DNA from: DASWJZ01 sp038211615 | Lineage (GTDB): Bacteria; Pseudomonadota; Alphaproteobacteria; Rhizobiales; Afifellaceae | Length of the DNA stretch: 64,000 nt | Assembly: GCA_038211615.1 (NCBI GenBank) | Contig: JBBQVL010000009.1 | Coordinates: 1-64,000 of the forward strand | Direction: 5' to 3' | Part shown: piece after piece, positions 8,854 through 16,601 of the stretch | How the letters are laid out: every line of letters starts with the position of its first letter | How positions within the stretch are numbered: the stretch's first letter is position 1 | Program-made: the position numbers and the translations under genes | The notes under the pieces: generated by a model | Told to the model about the DNA's origin: nothing | The model's database searches: none | What the model saw: the letters and a program-made list of their open reading frames with translations, nothing else

Positions 8854-9603
8854 TCAGGTCTTCGACGCGAGCAGGTAACCTCCGGTCCCGCCGGCGAGCA
8901 CGCCCTGTTCCGGCGGAGAGGGCTTGACCAGCGCCGCGAGCAGGGTCTCGGTCGAGGTCCAGTAGGGCACATACCAGTCGCGGTCGACATCCATGACGAG
9001 GACGCGGTCGCGGGTCGCGTCGTAGGCGCCGATCGCCGAGATATGCGGTCCGTCCCAGTCCCCGGTGATGACCCCCTGGTTGAAGTAGACGAGCATGACG
9101 TTGCCGGCCGTGGTCTCGTTCTCGGCGAGCGCCTGACGCAGGGCGGCGAGGGTGGCGGCGTCGGCGACGGTGGTGGAGACGGCCTTCAGCGCTGCGGTGG
9201 CGAGGTCGAACTTGTCGAGAGATTCGCGGAGATAGCGCTCGGTCTCGGCGAAGGTTACGCCGGACCCGTCCTCGGTCACTTCCGTCATCCAGGTCTGGTC
9301 GCCGACGCCCGACATCAGCGTGTTCTCGGTGACGAGCCCCTGGTCGGCGTTCACGGGAATGCCACGGAGCGCGTTTATCGCCATCACGATTGCCGCCAGC
9401 GAGCAGTCGCTCGAAGTGCGCTGCGGAATGTAGAAGGGCGCAAGATTCCAGTAGTCGGGCGCGGGAGCCTGGCGGAGGTAGGCATTGTCCTGCAGGATCG
9501 TCACGGCCTCCGGCCCGAACTTCGGCTTCGGCGCCTCCTCGGCCACGGCCAGCGAAGCCGCGAAAATCGCGATCAGTCCGGCGAGCCTCAATTGCACGAT
9601 CAT
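8854..9603 (-). CDS. Secreted phytochelatin-synthase-like cysteine peptidase
   Basis: Resembles bacterial phytochelatin-synthase-like proteins (PF05023 clan of papain-fold enzymes), which usually hydrolyse glutathione to gamma-Glu-Cys and are smaller than plant enzymes. Seen here are a signal peptide (residues ~1-21, ending AVA), the catalytic Cys67 in QRTSSDCSLAAIVMAINALR, His187 in GPHISAIGAYD and Asp205 in VLVMDVDR, followed by the family's PYW motif. So the Cys-His-Asp triad is complete. The product is 249 residues with no extra cysteine-rich C-terminal domain. It is convergent with pyrG and divergent from the glyoxalase-like gene. The signal peptide suggests periplasmic action. Confidence 0.8.
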   Translation of the reverse strand: MIVQLRLAGLIAIFAASLAVAEEAPKPKFGPEAVTILQDNAYLRQAPAPDYWNLAPFYIPQRTSSDCSLAAIVMAINALRGIPVNADQGLVTENTLMSGVGDQTWMTEVTEDGSGVTFAETERYLRESLDKFDLATAALKAVSTTVADAATLAALRQALAENETTAGNVMLVYFNQGVITGDWDGPHISAIGAYDATRDRVLVMDVDRDWYVPYWTSTETLLAALVKPSPPEQGVLAGGTGGYLLASKT

Positions 9604-9771
9604 GGCGGTCTTTTCCGGTCGTTGTTTTCCTCGTCGCCCGCATCATTCTTCAACGCGGGGCGGGCGTCCAGAGACGCGGCGCTTTGACCTCGCCCGCGAA
9701 GGGCGATAGGGACGGGCGACGAGCCGAGACGAGGCGCCAACCAAGCCGTCGCTCCGGCCGGAGGAACACGA

Positions 9772-10638
9772 ATCCGCGCGATCGACCATCTGGTTCTCCC
9801 CGTGACCACGCTCACGCTGGCGCGCTCGCGGCTGACCGGCCTCGGCTTCACGGTCGCGCCGGATGCCCGGCATCCGTTCGGCACCGGCAATTGCTGCGTC
9901 TTCTTCAGGAACCGCACCTATCTCGAGCCGATCACCATCATCGACCGCAACGCGGCCGATATCGCGGCCTCCGAGCGGCTAGTCTTCGTCAAGCGGATCA
10001 AGCGCTTCACCGAGCGGCAGGGGGAGGGCTTCGCCATGCTGGCGCTCGCGAGCGACGATGCCGAGGCCGATGCCGTGGCGTTCGAAAAAGCCGGGATCAG
10101 CGACGGCCCGGTCTACCGGTTTACGCGCAACGCGACGCTCGCCGACGGCGCCGAGCGGGAGATTGGCGTGGCGCTCGCCTACACGGATTTTCCCGCCGCG
10201 CCCGACGCGGCTTTCTTCGCCTGCCAGCACCTTGCGAAGGAAGTGCTCTTCCAGCCGGGCTATCTCGAGCATCCAAACGGCGCGATCGGCGTTTCGGGCG
10301 TGGTCGCTGTTGCCGAGGACCCGGGCGCGTTTCGCGAGTTTCTCGCCGGCGCGACCGCTTGCGAGGTCTCCACGACCCCGCTCGGCATCGCGGCGGAGGA
10401 AGGCGGCCGGAGCATCAGCATCCTGACGCCCGCCGGCTTCCACGCGCGCTACGACCTCGATCCGCCCAACCCGCGGCGGGGCATGCGCTTCGCGGCATTC
10501 GACGTTCAGGTCTTGGAAATCGAGCGGGCGGCGGGATATGCAGGGCGCGCCGCGAAGCGCCATGAGGGTGCCGTCGTGGTGCCGGCGGCGCCGGGGCTTG
10601 GCGCCGTCATCGCCTTCAGGAGCGCGCCGGATGGCTGA
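9772..10638 (+). CDS. Glyoxalase-like (VOC-type) domain protein with non-canonical start
   Basis: The frame encodes IRAIDHLVLPVTTLTLARSR and LGFTVAPDARHPFGTGNC, typical of the glyoxalase-like domain family (PF13468 type), and ends 7 bp inside kdsA. The conserved N terminus begins at codon ATC 9772, just after a strong GGAGGA (9760-9765), yet there is no ATG, GTG or TTG between the upstream stop at 9685 and GTG 9802. GTG 9802 falls inside the conserved DHLVLPV strand and has no ribosome binding site. Either a rare start such as ATC is used, or the start codon is mutated and the gene is weakened. The reaction is unknown. Confidence 0.7.
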   Translation: MRAIDHLVLPVTTLTLARSRLTGLGFTVAPDARHPFGTGNCCVFFRNRTYLEPITIIDRNAADIAASERLVFVKRIKRFTERQGEGFAMLALASDDAEADAVAFEKAGISDGPVYRFTRNATLADGAEREIGVALAYTDFPAAPDAAFFACQHLAKEVLFQPGYLEHPNGAIGVSGVVAVAEDPGAFREFLAGATACEVSTTPLGIAAEEGGRSISILTPAGFHARYDLDPPNPRRGMRFAAFDVQVLEIERAAGYAGRAAKRHEGAVVVPAAPGLGAVIAFRSAPDG

Positions 10639-11467
10639 GCCGAATGCAGTGGTGAAGGTCGGAGCGGTGCGCTTCGGCAATAATCTCCCACTCGCGCTGA
10701 TCGCCGGCCCCTGCCAGATGGAGAGCCGGGGGCACGCCTTCGACATGGCGGGGGCGCTGAAGGAAATCTGCGGCCGGCTCGGGGTTGGCCTCGTCTACAA
10801 GTCGAGCTTCGACAAGGCCAACCGCACCAGCCTCAAGGGCAAGCGCGGCATGGGGCTCGACGCGGCGCTGCCGGTCTTTTCGGCGATCCGCGCCGAACTC
10901 GGATTGCCGGTCCTGACCGACGTGCACGAGCCGGCGCAATGCGCGGAAGTCAGCGAGGCAGTGGACGTGCTGCAGATCCCGGCCTTCCTCTGCCGGCAGA
11001 CCGATCTCCTGATCGCCGCCGCCAACACCGGACGCGTGGTGAACGTAAAGAAGGGCCAGTTCCTTGCACCCTGGGACATGACGCAGGTGCTCGCCAAGAT
11101 CGTCGAGAGCGGCAATTCAAACGTGCTCCTGACGGAGCGCGGCGTCTCGTTCGGCTACAACACGCTGGTCTCGGACATGCGGGCGCTGCCGATCATGGCG
11201 AAGCTCGGCGCGCCGGTCGTCTTCGACGCCACACATTCGGTGCAGCAGCCGGGCGGGCAGGGGACTTCAACAGGCGGCGACCGGGAGATGGTTCCGGTCC
11301 TCGCCCGCGCCGCTGTCGCGGTCGGCGTCGCGGCGGTCTTCATCGAGACGCATCAGGATCCCGACAACGCGCCTTCGGACGGGCCGAATATGCTGCGGCT
11401 CGACAGGATGGATGCGCTGCTTCGGCAGCTTATGGCGTTCGATCGACTGGCGAAGACTAGTCCGTAA
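10631..11467 (+). CDS. kdsA: 3-deoxy-8-phosphooctulonate synthase (KDO-8-P synthase)
   Basis: Condenses phosphoenolpyruvate with arabinose 5-phosphate to KDO-8-phosphate for the lipopolysaccharide inner core. The 278-residue protein has LIAGPCQMESRGHAFDMA, YKSSFDKANRTS, the DVHEPAQC segment, and the C-terminal DATHSVQQPGGQG and FIETHQDPDNAPSDGPN motifs. I chose ATG 10631 because the family begins shortly before the strand leading to LIAGPCQ; a frame opening at 10538 would add 31 unrelated residues. It overlaps the preceding glyoxalase-like gene by 8 bp (ATGGCTGA). Confidence 0.96.
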   Translation: MAEPNAVVKVGAVRFGNNLPLALIAGPCQMESRGHAFDMAGALKEICGRLGVGLVYKSSFDKANRTSLKGKRGMGLDAALPVFSAIRAELGLPVLTDVHEPAQCAEVSEAVDVLQIPAFLCRQTDLLIAAANTGRVVNVKKGQFLAPWDMTQVLAKIVESGNSNVLLTERGVSFGYNTLVSDMRALPIMAKLGAPVVFDATHSVQQPGGQGTSTGGDREMVPVLARAAVAVGVAAVFIETHQDPDNAPSDGPNMLRLDRMDALLRQLMAFDRLAKTSP

Positions 11468-11478
11468 AGGCCTCCACG

Positions 11479-11507
11479 AAAAAAGCGCGCGGGCGAAGCC
11501 CGCGCGC
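11479..11507 (-). terminator. Rho-independent terminator of the YciF-like gene
   Basis: A perfect 10-bp stem (GCGCGCGGGC, 11485-11494; GCCCGCGCGC, 11498-11507) with a GAA loop is followed on the minus strand by TTTTTT (11484-11479). It lies 29 bp after the stop codon of the minus-strand gene and in the convergent gap with kdsA. Confidence 0.85.
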
Positions 11508-11536
11508 CAAAGCTCTGCATCTGATCGCTGGTTGCG

Positions 11537-12040
11537 TTACGCCGCCTTGCGGTTGATGCCGCTCTCCGCGAGCGAGGTCAGCTTCTTGTCGGCCGCCTTC
11601 TCCTCGTTGAGGTTCTGTTCGAGCACGCTGGCGCAATCGTCGCGGCCGAGCTGTTTCGCCCAGGCGACGAGCGTCCCGTACTTCGTCATCTCGTAGTGCT
11701 CGACGGCCTGCGCCGCCGCGATCAGCGCCGCGTCCAGCACCTCCTTGTCGTCGATCTCGCCGGCGACCTCGTTGGCCTCCTTCAGGATGCCATCGATGGC
11801 CGGGCAATCGACCGCCTTCACTTCCGCGCCATGCATCTTGAAGACCTGCTCGACGCGCGAGACGTGGCCCTTGGTCTCCATGAGATGGCTCTGGAAAGCC
11901 TGCTTGAGCTGGGCGCTCGTCGCCTTCTCCACCATCTTGGGGAGCGCCTTAACGAGCTGCTGCTCGGCGTAGTAAATGTCCTGCAGCTGGTGCACGAAGA
12001 GTTCGTCGAAAGTCTCGATGTCCTTGGAAAAAATACCCAT
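11537..12040 (-). CDS. YciE/YciF-type ferritin-like protein (DUF892)
   Basis: The 167-residue product begins MGIFSKDIETFDELFVHQ, followed by LQDIYYAEQQLVKALPKM and EKATSAQLKQAFQSHLMETK, the signature of the DUF892/YciF family. These are small alpha-helical, ferritin-fold, often stress-induced proteins. Conserved Glu and His ligands (YYAEQ, SHLMETKGHVSRVEQ, EHYEMTKYGTL) suggest a di-metal site as in the family. I chose ATG 12040 over the longer frame from 12103 because homologues start at this MGIF/LFxDEL-like segment. Single-gene unit with its own terminator. Confidence 0.88.
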   Translation of the reverse strand: MGIFSKDIETFDELFVHQLQDIYYAEQQLVKALPKMVEKATSAQLKQAFQSHLMETKGHVSRVEQVFKMHGAEVKAVDCPAIDGILKEANEVAGEIDDKEVLDAALIAAAQAVEHYEMTKYGTLVAWAKQLGRDDCASVLEQNLNEEKAADKKLTSLAESGINRKAA

Positions 12041-12251
12041 GGCCTGCCTGTCCTGTTGAAAATTTGGGATGGTTCGCGAGCTTGTTGCCCGTTGCGCCAT
12101 CAACGTAAGGACCGGAGAGAAGTTCCTGTTCGGGACGAGTGCCGAAGCGCTGAAATCAGCTAAGACGGCTCACCACTTGCGGGCCTAGTGGCTCGATCGT
12201 GGCTCGCGAACGTTGCCGCCCCGCTGGCCCGGCACGCGAGCCTTCAGCCCT

Positions 12252-12698
12252 TCATCCCCTGCCGCGATAGGGCGCGATGCCGGTCTCCGGCAGCGCCACA
12301 CCGGCCGGGAGCTTTCCCGTCTGCCAGAACACGTCGATCGGGATTCCACCGCGCGGGTTCCAGTAGCTCGCGATCCGGAGGAAGCGGGGTTTGATCGTGT
12401 CCGAGATCCGCTTGCCGATCATCAGCGTGCAGTCCTCGTGGAAGGCGCCGTGATTGCGGAACGCGAACATGAAGAGCTTCAGCGATTTCGATTCCAGCAG
12501 CCATCGGCCGGGCACGTAGTCGATGACAAAAAGGCCGAAGTCGGGCTGGCCCGTCACCGGACAGAGCGAGGTGAATTCCGGGCAGGTAAAGCGCGCGACG
12601 AAATTCTCGCGGGGATGCGGGTTCGGAACGCGGTCGAGGACTGCCTCATCCGGCGATGCCGGGAGCGATGCGGGTTGTCCGAGGTATCTGGTTTTCAT
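12252..12698 (-). CDS. queF: NADPH-dependent 7-cyano-7-deazaguanine reductase
   Basis: Reduces preQ0 to preQ1, the step before insertion into tRNA during queuosine synthesis. At 148 residues it is the short unimodular QueF type. The catalytic Cys46 lies in FTSLCPVTGQPDFG with Asp53 nearby, and the NADPH/substrate segment ESKSLKLFMFAFRNHGAFHE is intact. No other queuosine genes are adjacent. The 211 bp between this stop and the YciF-like gene, and the 233 bp before DUF1344, show nothing I can name. Confidence 0.95.
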   Translation of the reverse strand: MKTRYLGQPASLPASPDEAVLDRVPNPHPRENFVARFTCPEFTSLCPVTGQPDFGLFVIDYVPGRWLLESKSLKLFMFAFRNHGAFHEDCTLMIGKRISDTIKPRFLRIASYWNPRGGIPIDVFWQTGKLPAGVALPETGIAPYRGRG

Positions 12699-12931
12699 GG
12701 CGCCCCACTAATGCACTCCACTTTCCAAGTCGAGGCGTTGCGACGGGCATTGCGGCCGGATGACGGCGAAACTTCCTGCTATACGCGTGCGGCTCTGCTT
12801 TGTGGCGGAATGGAAGCGGGGCAGGATTATGTTTTCTTAAGTAACGGGAAGAATTGCGCGGCTCTAGAAGTGGCGGGCTGGCGACATCGCCAGGACATGG
12901 TGCCCTGACCGCCAGCGAACAGGAGCCCAAC

Positions 12932-13198
12932 ATGAAGCTCTCCCTTATTTCCGCCTCCCTCCTCACCCTTGGCCTGCTGACCGGAAGCGGTTTCGCCGCG
13001 ACCATGGCGCTGCTCACGGATACGTCGGCGATCAAGATGATCGACGCCAAGGCGCATCAACTCACGCTTGCCGACGGCAAGATGTTCCAGCTTCCGGCGC
13101 ACTGGACGCTGCATGCCTACAAGACCGGCGAGAAGGTGAAGGTCTCCTACACGGATCACATGGGCAGCATGCTCGTGACGAAGATCCACCGCGCCTGA
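12932..13198 (+). CDS. DUF1344 family small secreted protein
   Basis: An 88-residue protein with a signal peptide (MKLSLISASLLTLGLLTGSGFA). It then has one small beta domain containing IKMIDAKAHQLTLADGKMFQLPA and TGEKVKVSY, matching the DUF1344 pattern seen in alphaproteobacteria. Function unknown; likely periplasmic. ATG 12932 is preceded by AGGAG at 12921-12925. A longer frame from 12854 lacks support. Confidence 0.8.
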   Translation: MKLSLISASLLTLGLLTGSGFAATMALLTDTSAIKMIDAKAHQLTLADGKMFQLPAHWTLHAYKTGEKVKVSYTDHMGSMLVTKIHRA

Positions 13199-13262
13199 AA
13201 ATACCCGCGGCTGCGGGCTCGGCGCGTGTCCGACCCGCGGCCGCAACCGGACGGCACGCCAC

Positions 13263-13278
13263 GCGGTAAAAATACCGC
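13263..13278. other. Short perfect palindrome upstream of eno
   Basis: GCGGTA and TACCGC flank an AAAA loop in the 143-bp gap between DUF1344 and eno, 63 bp before the eno start. It may be a weak terminator stem or a protein site; the sequence does not decide. Confidence 0.3.
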
Positions 13279-13341
13279 CCCGCTCCTTTCACTTGTCACG
13301 GACTTCGCCTAGGAAGCCGCCACGACTTCCGGGAGCGCTGC

Positions 13342-14619
13342 ATGACCGCCATCATCGACATAATCGGCCGCGAGATACTCGACAGCCGCGGCAATCCGAC
13401 CGTGGAGGTCGATGTCACGCTGGAGGACGGTTCCTTCGGCCGCGCCGCGGTCCCCTCCGGGGCCTCGACCGGCGCGCATGAGGCGGTGGAACTCCGCGAC
13501 GGCGACAAGAAGCGCTATCTCGGCAAGGGCGTGCTGAAGGCGCTGGAGGCGGTGAACGGCGAAATCTTCGACGCGATCGGCGGGATGGAGGCGGAGGGCC
13601 AGATCCAGATCGACGAGACGCTGATCAAGCTCGACGGCACCGAGAACAAGAGCCGGCTCGGCGCCAACGCCATTCTCGGCGTCTCGCTGGCAGTGGCGAA
13701 GGCGGCAGCCGATGCGAACGGCCTGCCGCTCTACCGCTACGTCGGCGGCACCAGCGCGCGGCTCCTGCCGGTGCCGATGATGAACATCATCAATGGCGGC
13801 GTGCACGCCGACAACCCGATCGATTTCCAGGAGTTCATGATCCTGCCGGTCGGCGCGGAGACTTTTGCCGAGGCGGTGCGGATCGGCTCGGAGGTGTTCC
13901 ACACGCTGAAGAAGGCGCTGAAGGATGCCGGGCACAACACCAATGTCGGCGACGAAGGTGGCTTCGCGCCGAACCTTGCCTCCGCCGACGACGCGCTGAA
14001 GTTCATCATGACGTCGATCGAGAAGGCGGGCTACAAGCCCGGCGAGGACGTCTATCTCGGGCTGGATTGCGCCGCGACCGAGTTCTTCAAAGGCGGCGTC
14101 TATGACATGGCCGGCGAGGGCAAGAAGCGCCAGCCGGAGGAAATGGCGAAATACCTGGCCGACCTCGCCGCGCGCTATCCGATCATTTCGATCGAGGACG
14201 GCATGTCGGAGGACGACTGGGACGGCTGGAAGGCACTCACCGACGCCGTCGGAGACAAGGTCCAGCTCGTCGGCGACGATCTCTTCGTCACCAACTCGAA
14301 GCGCCTGCGCGATGGCATCAAGCGCGGCGTGGCGAACGCCATCCTCGTCAAGGTGAACCAGATCGGCACGCTGACGGAGACGCTCGACGCTGTGGAGACC
14401 GCGCACAAGGCGGCCTATCGCGCGGTGATGTCGCACCGCTCCGGCGAGACGGAGGATTCCACCATCGCCGATCTCGCCGTCGCCACGAATTGCGGGCAGA
14501 TCAAGACCGGTTCGCTCGCCCGCTCCGACCGCACGGCGAAGTACAACCAGCTCATCCGCATCGAGGAAGAGCTCGGACCGGCGGCACGATACGCCGGGCG
14601 CGCGGTGCTGAAGGGGTAG
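13342..14619 (+). CDS. eno: Enolase
   Basis: Converts 2-phosphoglycerate to phosphoenolpyruvate in glycolysis and is a frequent part of the RNA degradosome. The 425 residues are full length. The N terminus IIDIIGREILDSRGNPTVEV, the GASTGAHEAVELRDGD loop, Mg ligands in GLDCAATEF, SIEDGMSEDDW and QLVGDDLFVTN, and the MSHRSGETED segment are all intact. The next gene on the strand is a methyltransferase behind a palindromic repeat, so the usual Hyphomicrobiales continuation after eno is not found here. Confidence 0.97.
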   Translation: MTAIIDIIGREILDSRGNPTVEVDVTLEDGSFGRAAVPSGASTGAHEAVELRDGDKKRYLGKGVLKALEAVNGEIFDAIGGMEAEGQIQIDETLIKLDGTENKSRLGANAILGVSLAVAKAAADANGLPLYRYVGGTSARLLPVPMMNIINGGVHADNPIDFQEFMILPVGAETFAEAVRIGSEVFHTLKKALKDAGHNTNVGDEGGFAPNLASADDALKFIMTSIEKAGYKPGEDVYLGLDCAATEFFKGGVYDMAGEGKKRQPEEMAKYLADLAARYPIISIEDGMSEDDWDGWKALTDAVGDKVQLVGDDLFVTNSKRLRDGIKRGVANAILVKVNQIGTLTETLDAVETAHKAAYRAVMSHRSGETEDSTIADLAVATNCGQIKTGSLARSDRTAKYNQLIRIEEELGPAARYAGRAVLKG

Positions 14620-14640
14620 GGAGCGCGTACCTCGCGGGGT

Positions 14641-14775
14641 TTGTCATCCCGGAACGCGCCTGTCCGCGACCCATAAGCGTCGATGGGCGGAGGAAAGACG
14701 CGGCCGTCGCGCCTTTGCGGACTGACCTGAGTTTATGGGTCCCGGTCCTGGCCTCCGGCCAGACCGGGATGACAA
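14641..14775. repeat. Nested palindromic intergenic repeat element
   Basis: Outer arms TTGTCATCCCGG (14641-14652) and CCGGGATGACAA (14764-14775) and inner arms around GACCCATAA (14668-14676) and TTTATGGGTC (14732-14741) make a nested inverted repeat of 135 bp between eno and the methyltransferase. Elements with GTCATCCCGG...GACCCATA...CCGGGATGAC are common between genes in Hyphomicrobiales (general knowledge). Folded as RNA it would form a long stem. Confidence 0.75.
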
Positions 14776-14795
14776 GCGGAGAGGTGGAGGTTCGT

Positions 14796-15464
14796 TTGGC
14801 GGAGAACAACTGGGAGGAGGTCGATCGCTACATTGCCGACCTCTTCGTGAACCCCGATCCGGCGCTCGACGCCGCGCTGGCCGCCAGCGAAAAGGCCGGC
14901 CTGCCGGCGATCGAGGTCTCTCCGCCCGCCGGCAAGCTGCTGATGCTCTTCGCCAGGATGATCGGCGCGCGAAAAATCCTGGAGATCGGCACGCTCGGCG
15001 GCTATTCAACCATCTGGCTGGCGCGGGCTCTGCCGAAGGACGGCCGCCTGATCACGCTGGAGGCCAGCGCCCGGCACGCCGAGGTCGCCGGAAAGAACAT
15101 CGCCAACGCCGGCTTCGGCGACCGCGTGGACATCCGGGTCGGACCGGCGCTCGAGACATTGCCAAAACTGCTTGCGGCAGGCGAGGGGCCTTTCGATCTC
15201 TTCTTCCTCGACGCCGACAAGCCGAACAACCCGGCCTATTTCGAATGGGCGCTGAAGCTGTCGCGGCCGGGCAGCGTCATCGTCGCGGACAATGTCGTTC
15301 GCTACGGCGGCGTGCTCGACGCGGCGAGCACCGACCGCAATGTGCAGGGCGTCCGCGGCTTCATGGATATGGTCGCCCGCGAGAAGCGCGTCAGCGCGAC
15401 CGCCATCCAAACGGTCGGGGCGAAGGGCCATGACGGGTTCGCGGTGGCGCTGGTCGTCGCCTGA
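14796..15464 (+). CDS. Class I SAM-dependent O-methyltransferase (CCoAOMT-like)
   Basis: A 222-residue methyltransferase of the caffeoyl-CoA/catechol O-methyltransferase group. It has the SAM loop KILEIGTLGGYSTIWLARAL, an acidic strand (LITLEAS), the metal-ligand segment FLDADKPNNPAYFEW and VIVADNVVRYGG. I place the start at TTG 14796 because GTGGAGG ends five bases before it. The ATG at 14769 lies inside the palindromic repeat and would add nine residues. The substrate is unknown; it sits alone between eno and the agl operon. Confidence 0.85.
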   Translation: MAENNWEEVDRYIADLFVNPDPALDAALAASEKAGLPAIEVSPPAGKLLMLFARMIGARKILEIGTLGGYSTIWLARALPKDGRLITLEASARHAEVAGKNIANAGFGDRVDIRVGPALETLPKLLAAGEGPFDLFFLDADKPNNPAYFEWALKLSRPGSVIVADNVVRYGGVLDAASTDRNVQGVRGFMDMVAREKRVSATAIQTVGAKGHDGFAVALVVA

Positions 15465-15496
15465 GCGGGGGGTGCGAGTCGGGAGAGCTGTCCGGC

Positions 15497-16585
15497 TCAG
15501 GCGCGGGGGAAGGAAACTCCGTTCTCGTCGAAGACGTGCAGGTTCCCCGTGGCTGTCGTCAGGCCGATGTCGGCGCCGCGCTCGATGCTCGCCTCGCCGG
15601 CGAACTTGGCGACGACCGGCTCCTTCGCGCCGGGCACATCGATGTAGAGCATCGACACTTCGCCGAGCTTCTCGACCAGCATGACCTTGCCGTTCAGGAT
15701 TCCGTGGCCGGTGGCGAGCGTCAGGTCCTCGGGCCTGACGCCAAGCGTCGCCGGCCGGCCCTTGCTGCCTGCCGGTATCCTTGTCGTCACGCGCACCGCC
15801 TCGCCGCCCTCGGCGCGCACGTGCGCTTCGCCGTTCACACCCTCGATCGTAACCGGCAGAATGTTCATCGCAGGCGAACCGATGAAGCGCGCGACGAAGA
15901 GGTTCGCCGGCCGGTGATAAAGCTCCATCGGCGAGCCGACCTGCTCGATCAGCCCGGCGTTCAGCACCACGATGCGGTCGGCGAGCGTCATCGCCTCCAC
16001 CTGGTCGTGCGTCACGTAGATCATCGTGGTGGCCGACATGTCCTCGTGCAGCTTCGCGATCTCGATGCGCGTCGCGACACGGAGCGCCGCGTCGAGGTTG
16101 GAGAGCGGCTCGTCGAACAGGAACACCTTCGGATTGCGCACGATGGCGCGGCCAATGGCGACGGGCTGCCGCTGGCCGCCGGAGAGCGCCTTCGGCAGGC
16201 GTTCCAGATACGGAACGAGCTGGAGGATCTCGGCGGCGGAGCGCACCCGCTTGTCGATCTCCTCCTTGCTGGCCCGCGCGAGCTTCATGCCGAAGGCCAT
16301 GTTGTTGTAGACGGTCATGTGCGGGTAGAGCGCGTAGGACTGGAACACCATCGCGATGCCGCGCCGCGACGGCGCCACGTCGTTCACCACCTCGCCGTCG
16401 ATCTTCATCGTGCCGCTGGTGATGTCCTCGAGGCCTGCGATCAGCCGCAGCAGCGTCGATTTCCCGCAACCCGAAGGGCCGACGAAGACCACGAACTCGC
16501 CGGAACGGATGTCGAGGTCGACGCCCTTGATGACGTTGACCGCACCGAACGATTTGGTGATGCCGCTGAGGTTGACTTCAGCCAT
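15497..16585 (-). CDS. aglK: Alpha-glucoside ABC transporter ATP-binding protein
   Basis: A 362-residue MalK/UgpC-type ATPase that would energise AglFG. Walker A GPSGCGKSTLLRLIAGL, Walker B VFLFDEPLSNLDAALR, H-loop VTHDQVEAMTLADR and a C-terminal regulatory domain (residues ~240-362) are seen. The signature reads LSGGQRQPVAIGRA: a proline stands where MalK relatives nearly always have arginine. ATG 16585 begins MAEVNLSGITKSFG; the 28 codons upstream belong to the permease in another frame. It ends the aglEFGK operon, and no alpha-glucosidase gene (aglA) is present. Confidence 0.9.
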   Translation of the reverse strand: MAEVNLSGITKSFGAVNVIKGVDLDIRSGEFVVFVGPSGCGKSTLLRLIAGLEDITSGTMKIDGEVVNDVAPSRRGIAMVFQSYALYPHMTVYNNMAFGMKLARASKEEIDKRVRSAAEILQLVPYLERLPKALSGGQRQPVAIGRAIVRNPKVFLFDEPLSNLDAALRVATRIEIAKLHEDMSATTMIYVTHDQVEAMTLADRIVVLNAGLIEQVGSPMELYHRPANLFVARFIGSPAMNILPVTIEGVNGEAHVRAEGGEAVRVTTRIPAGSKGRPATLGVRPEDLTLATGHGILNGKVMLVEKLGEVSMLYIDVPGAKEPVVAKFAGEASIERGADIGLTTATGNLHVFDENGVSFPRA

Positions 16586-16601
16586 CTCGATCCACTCCCG
16601 A

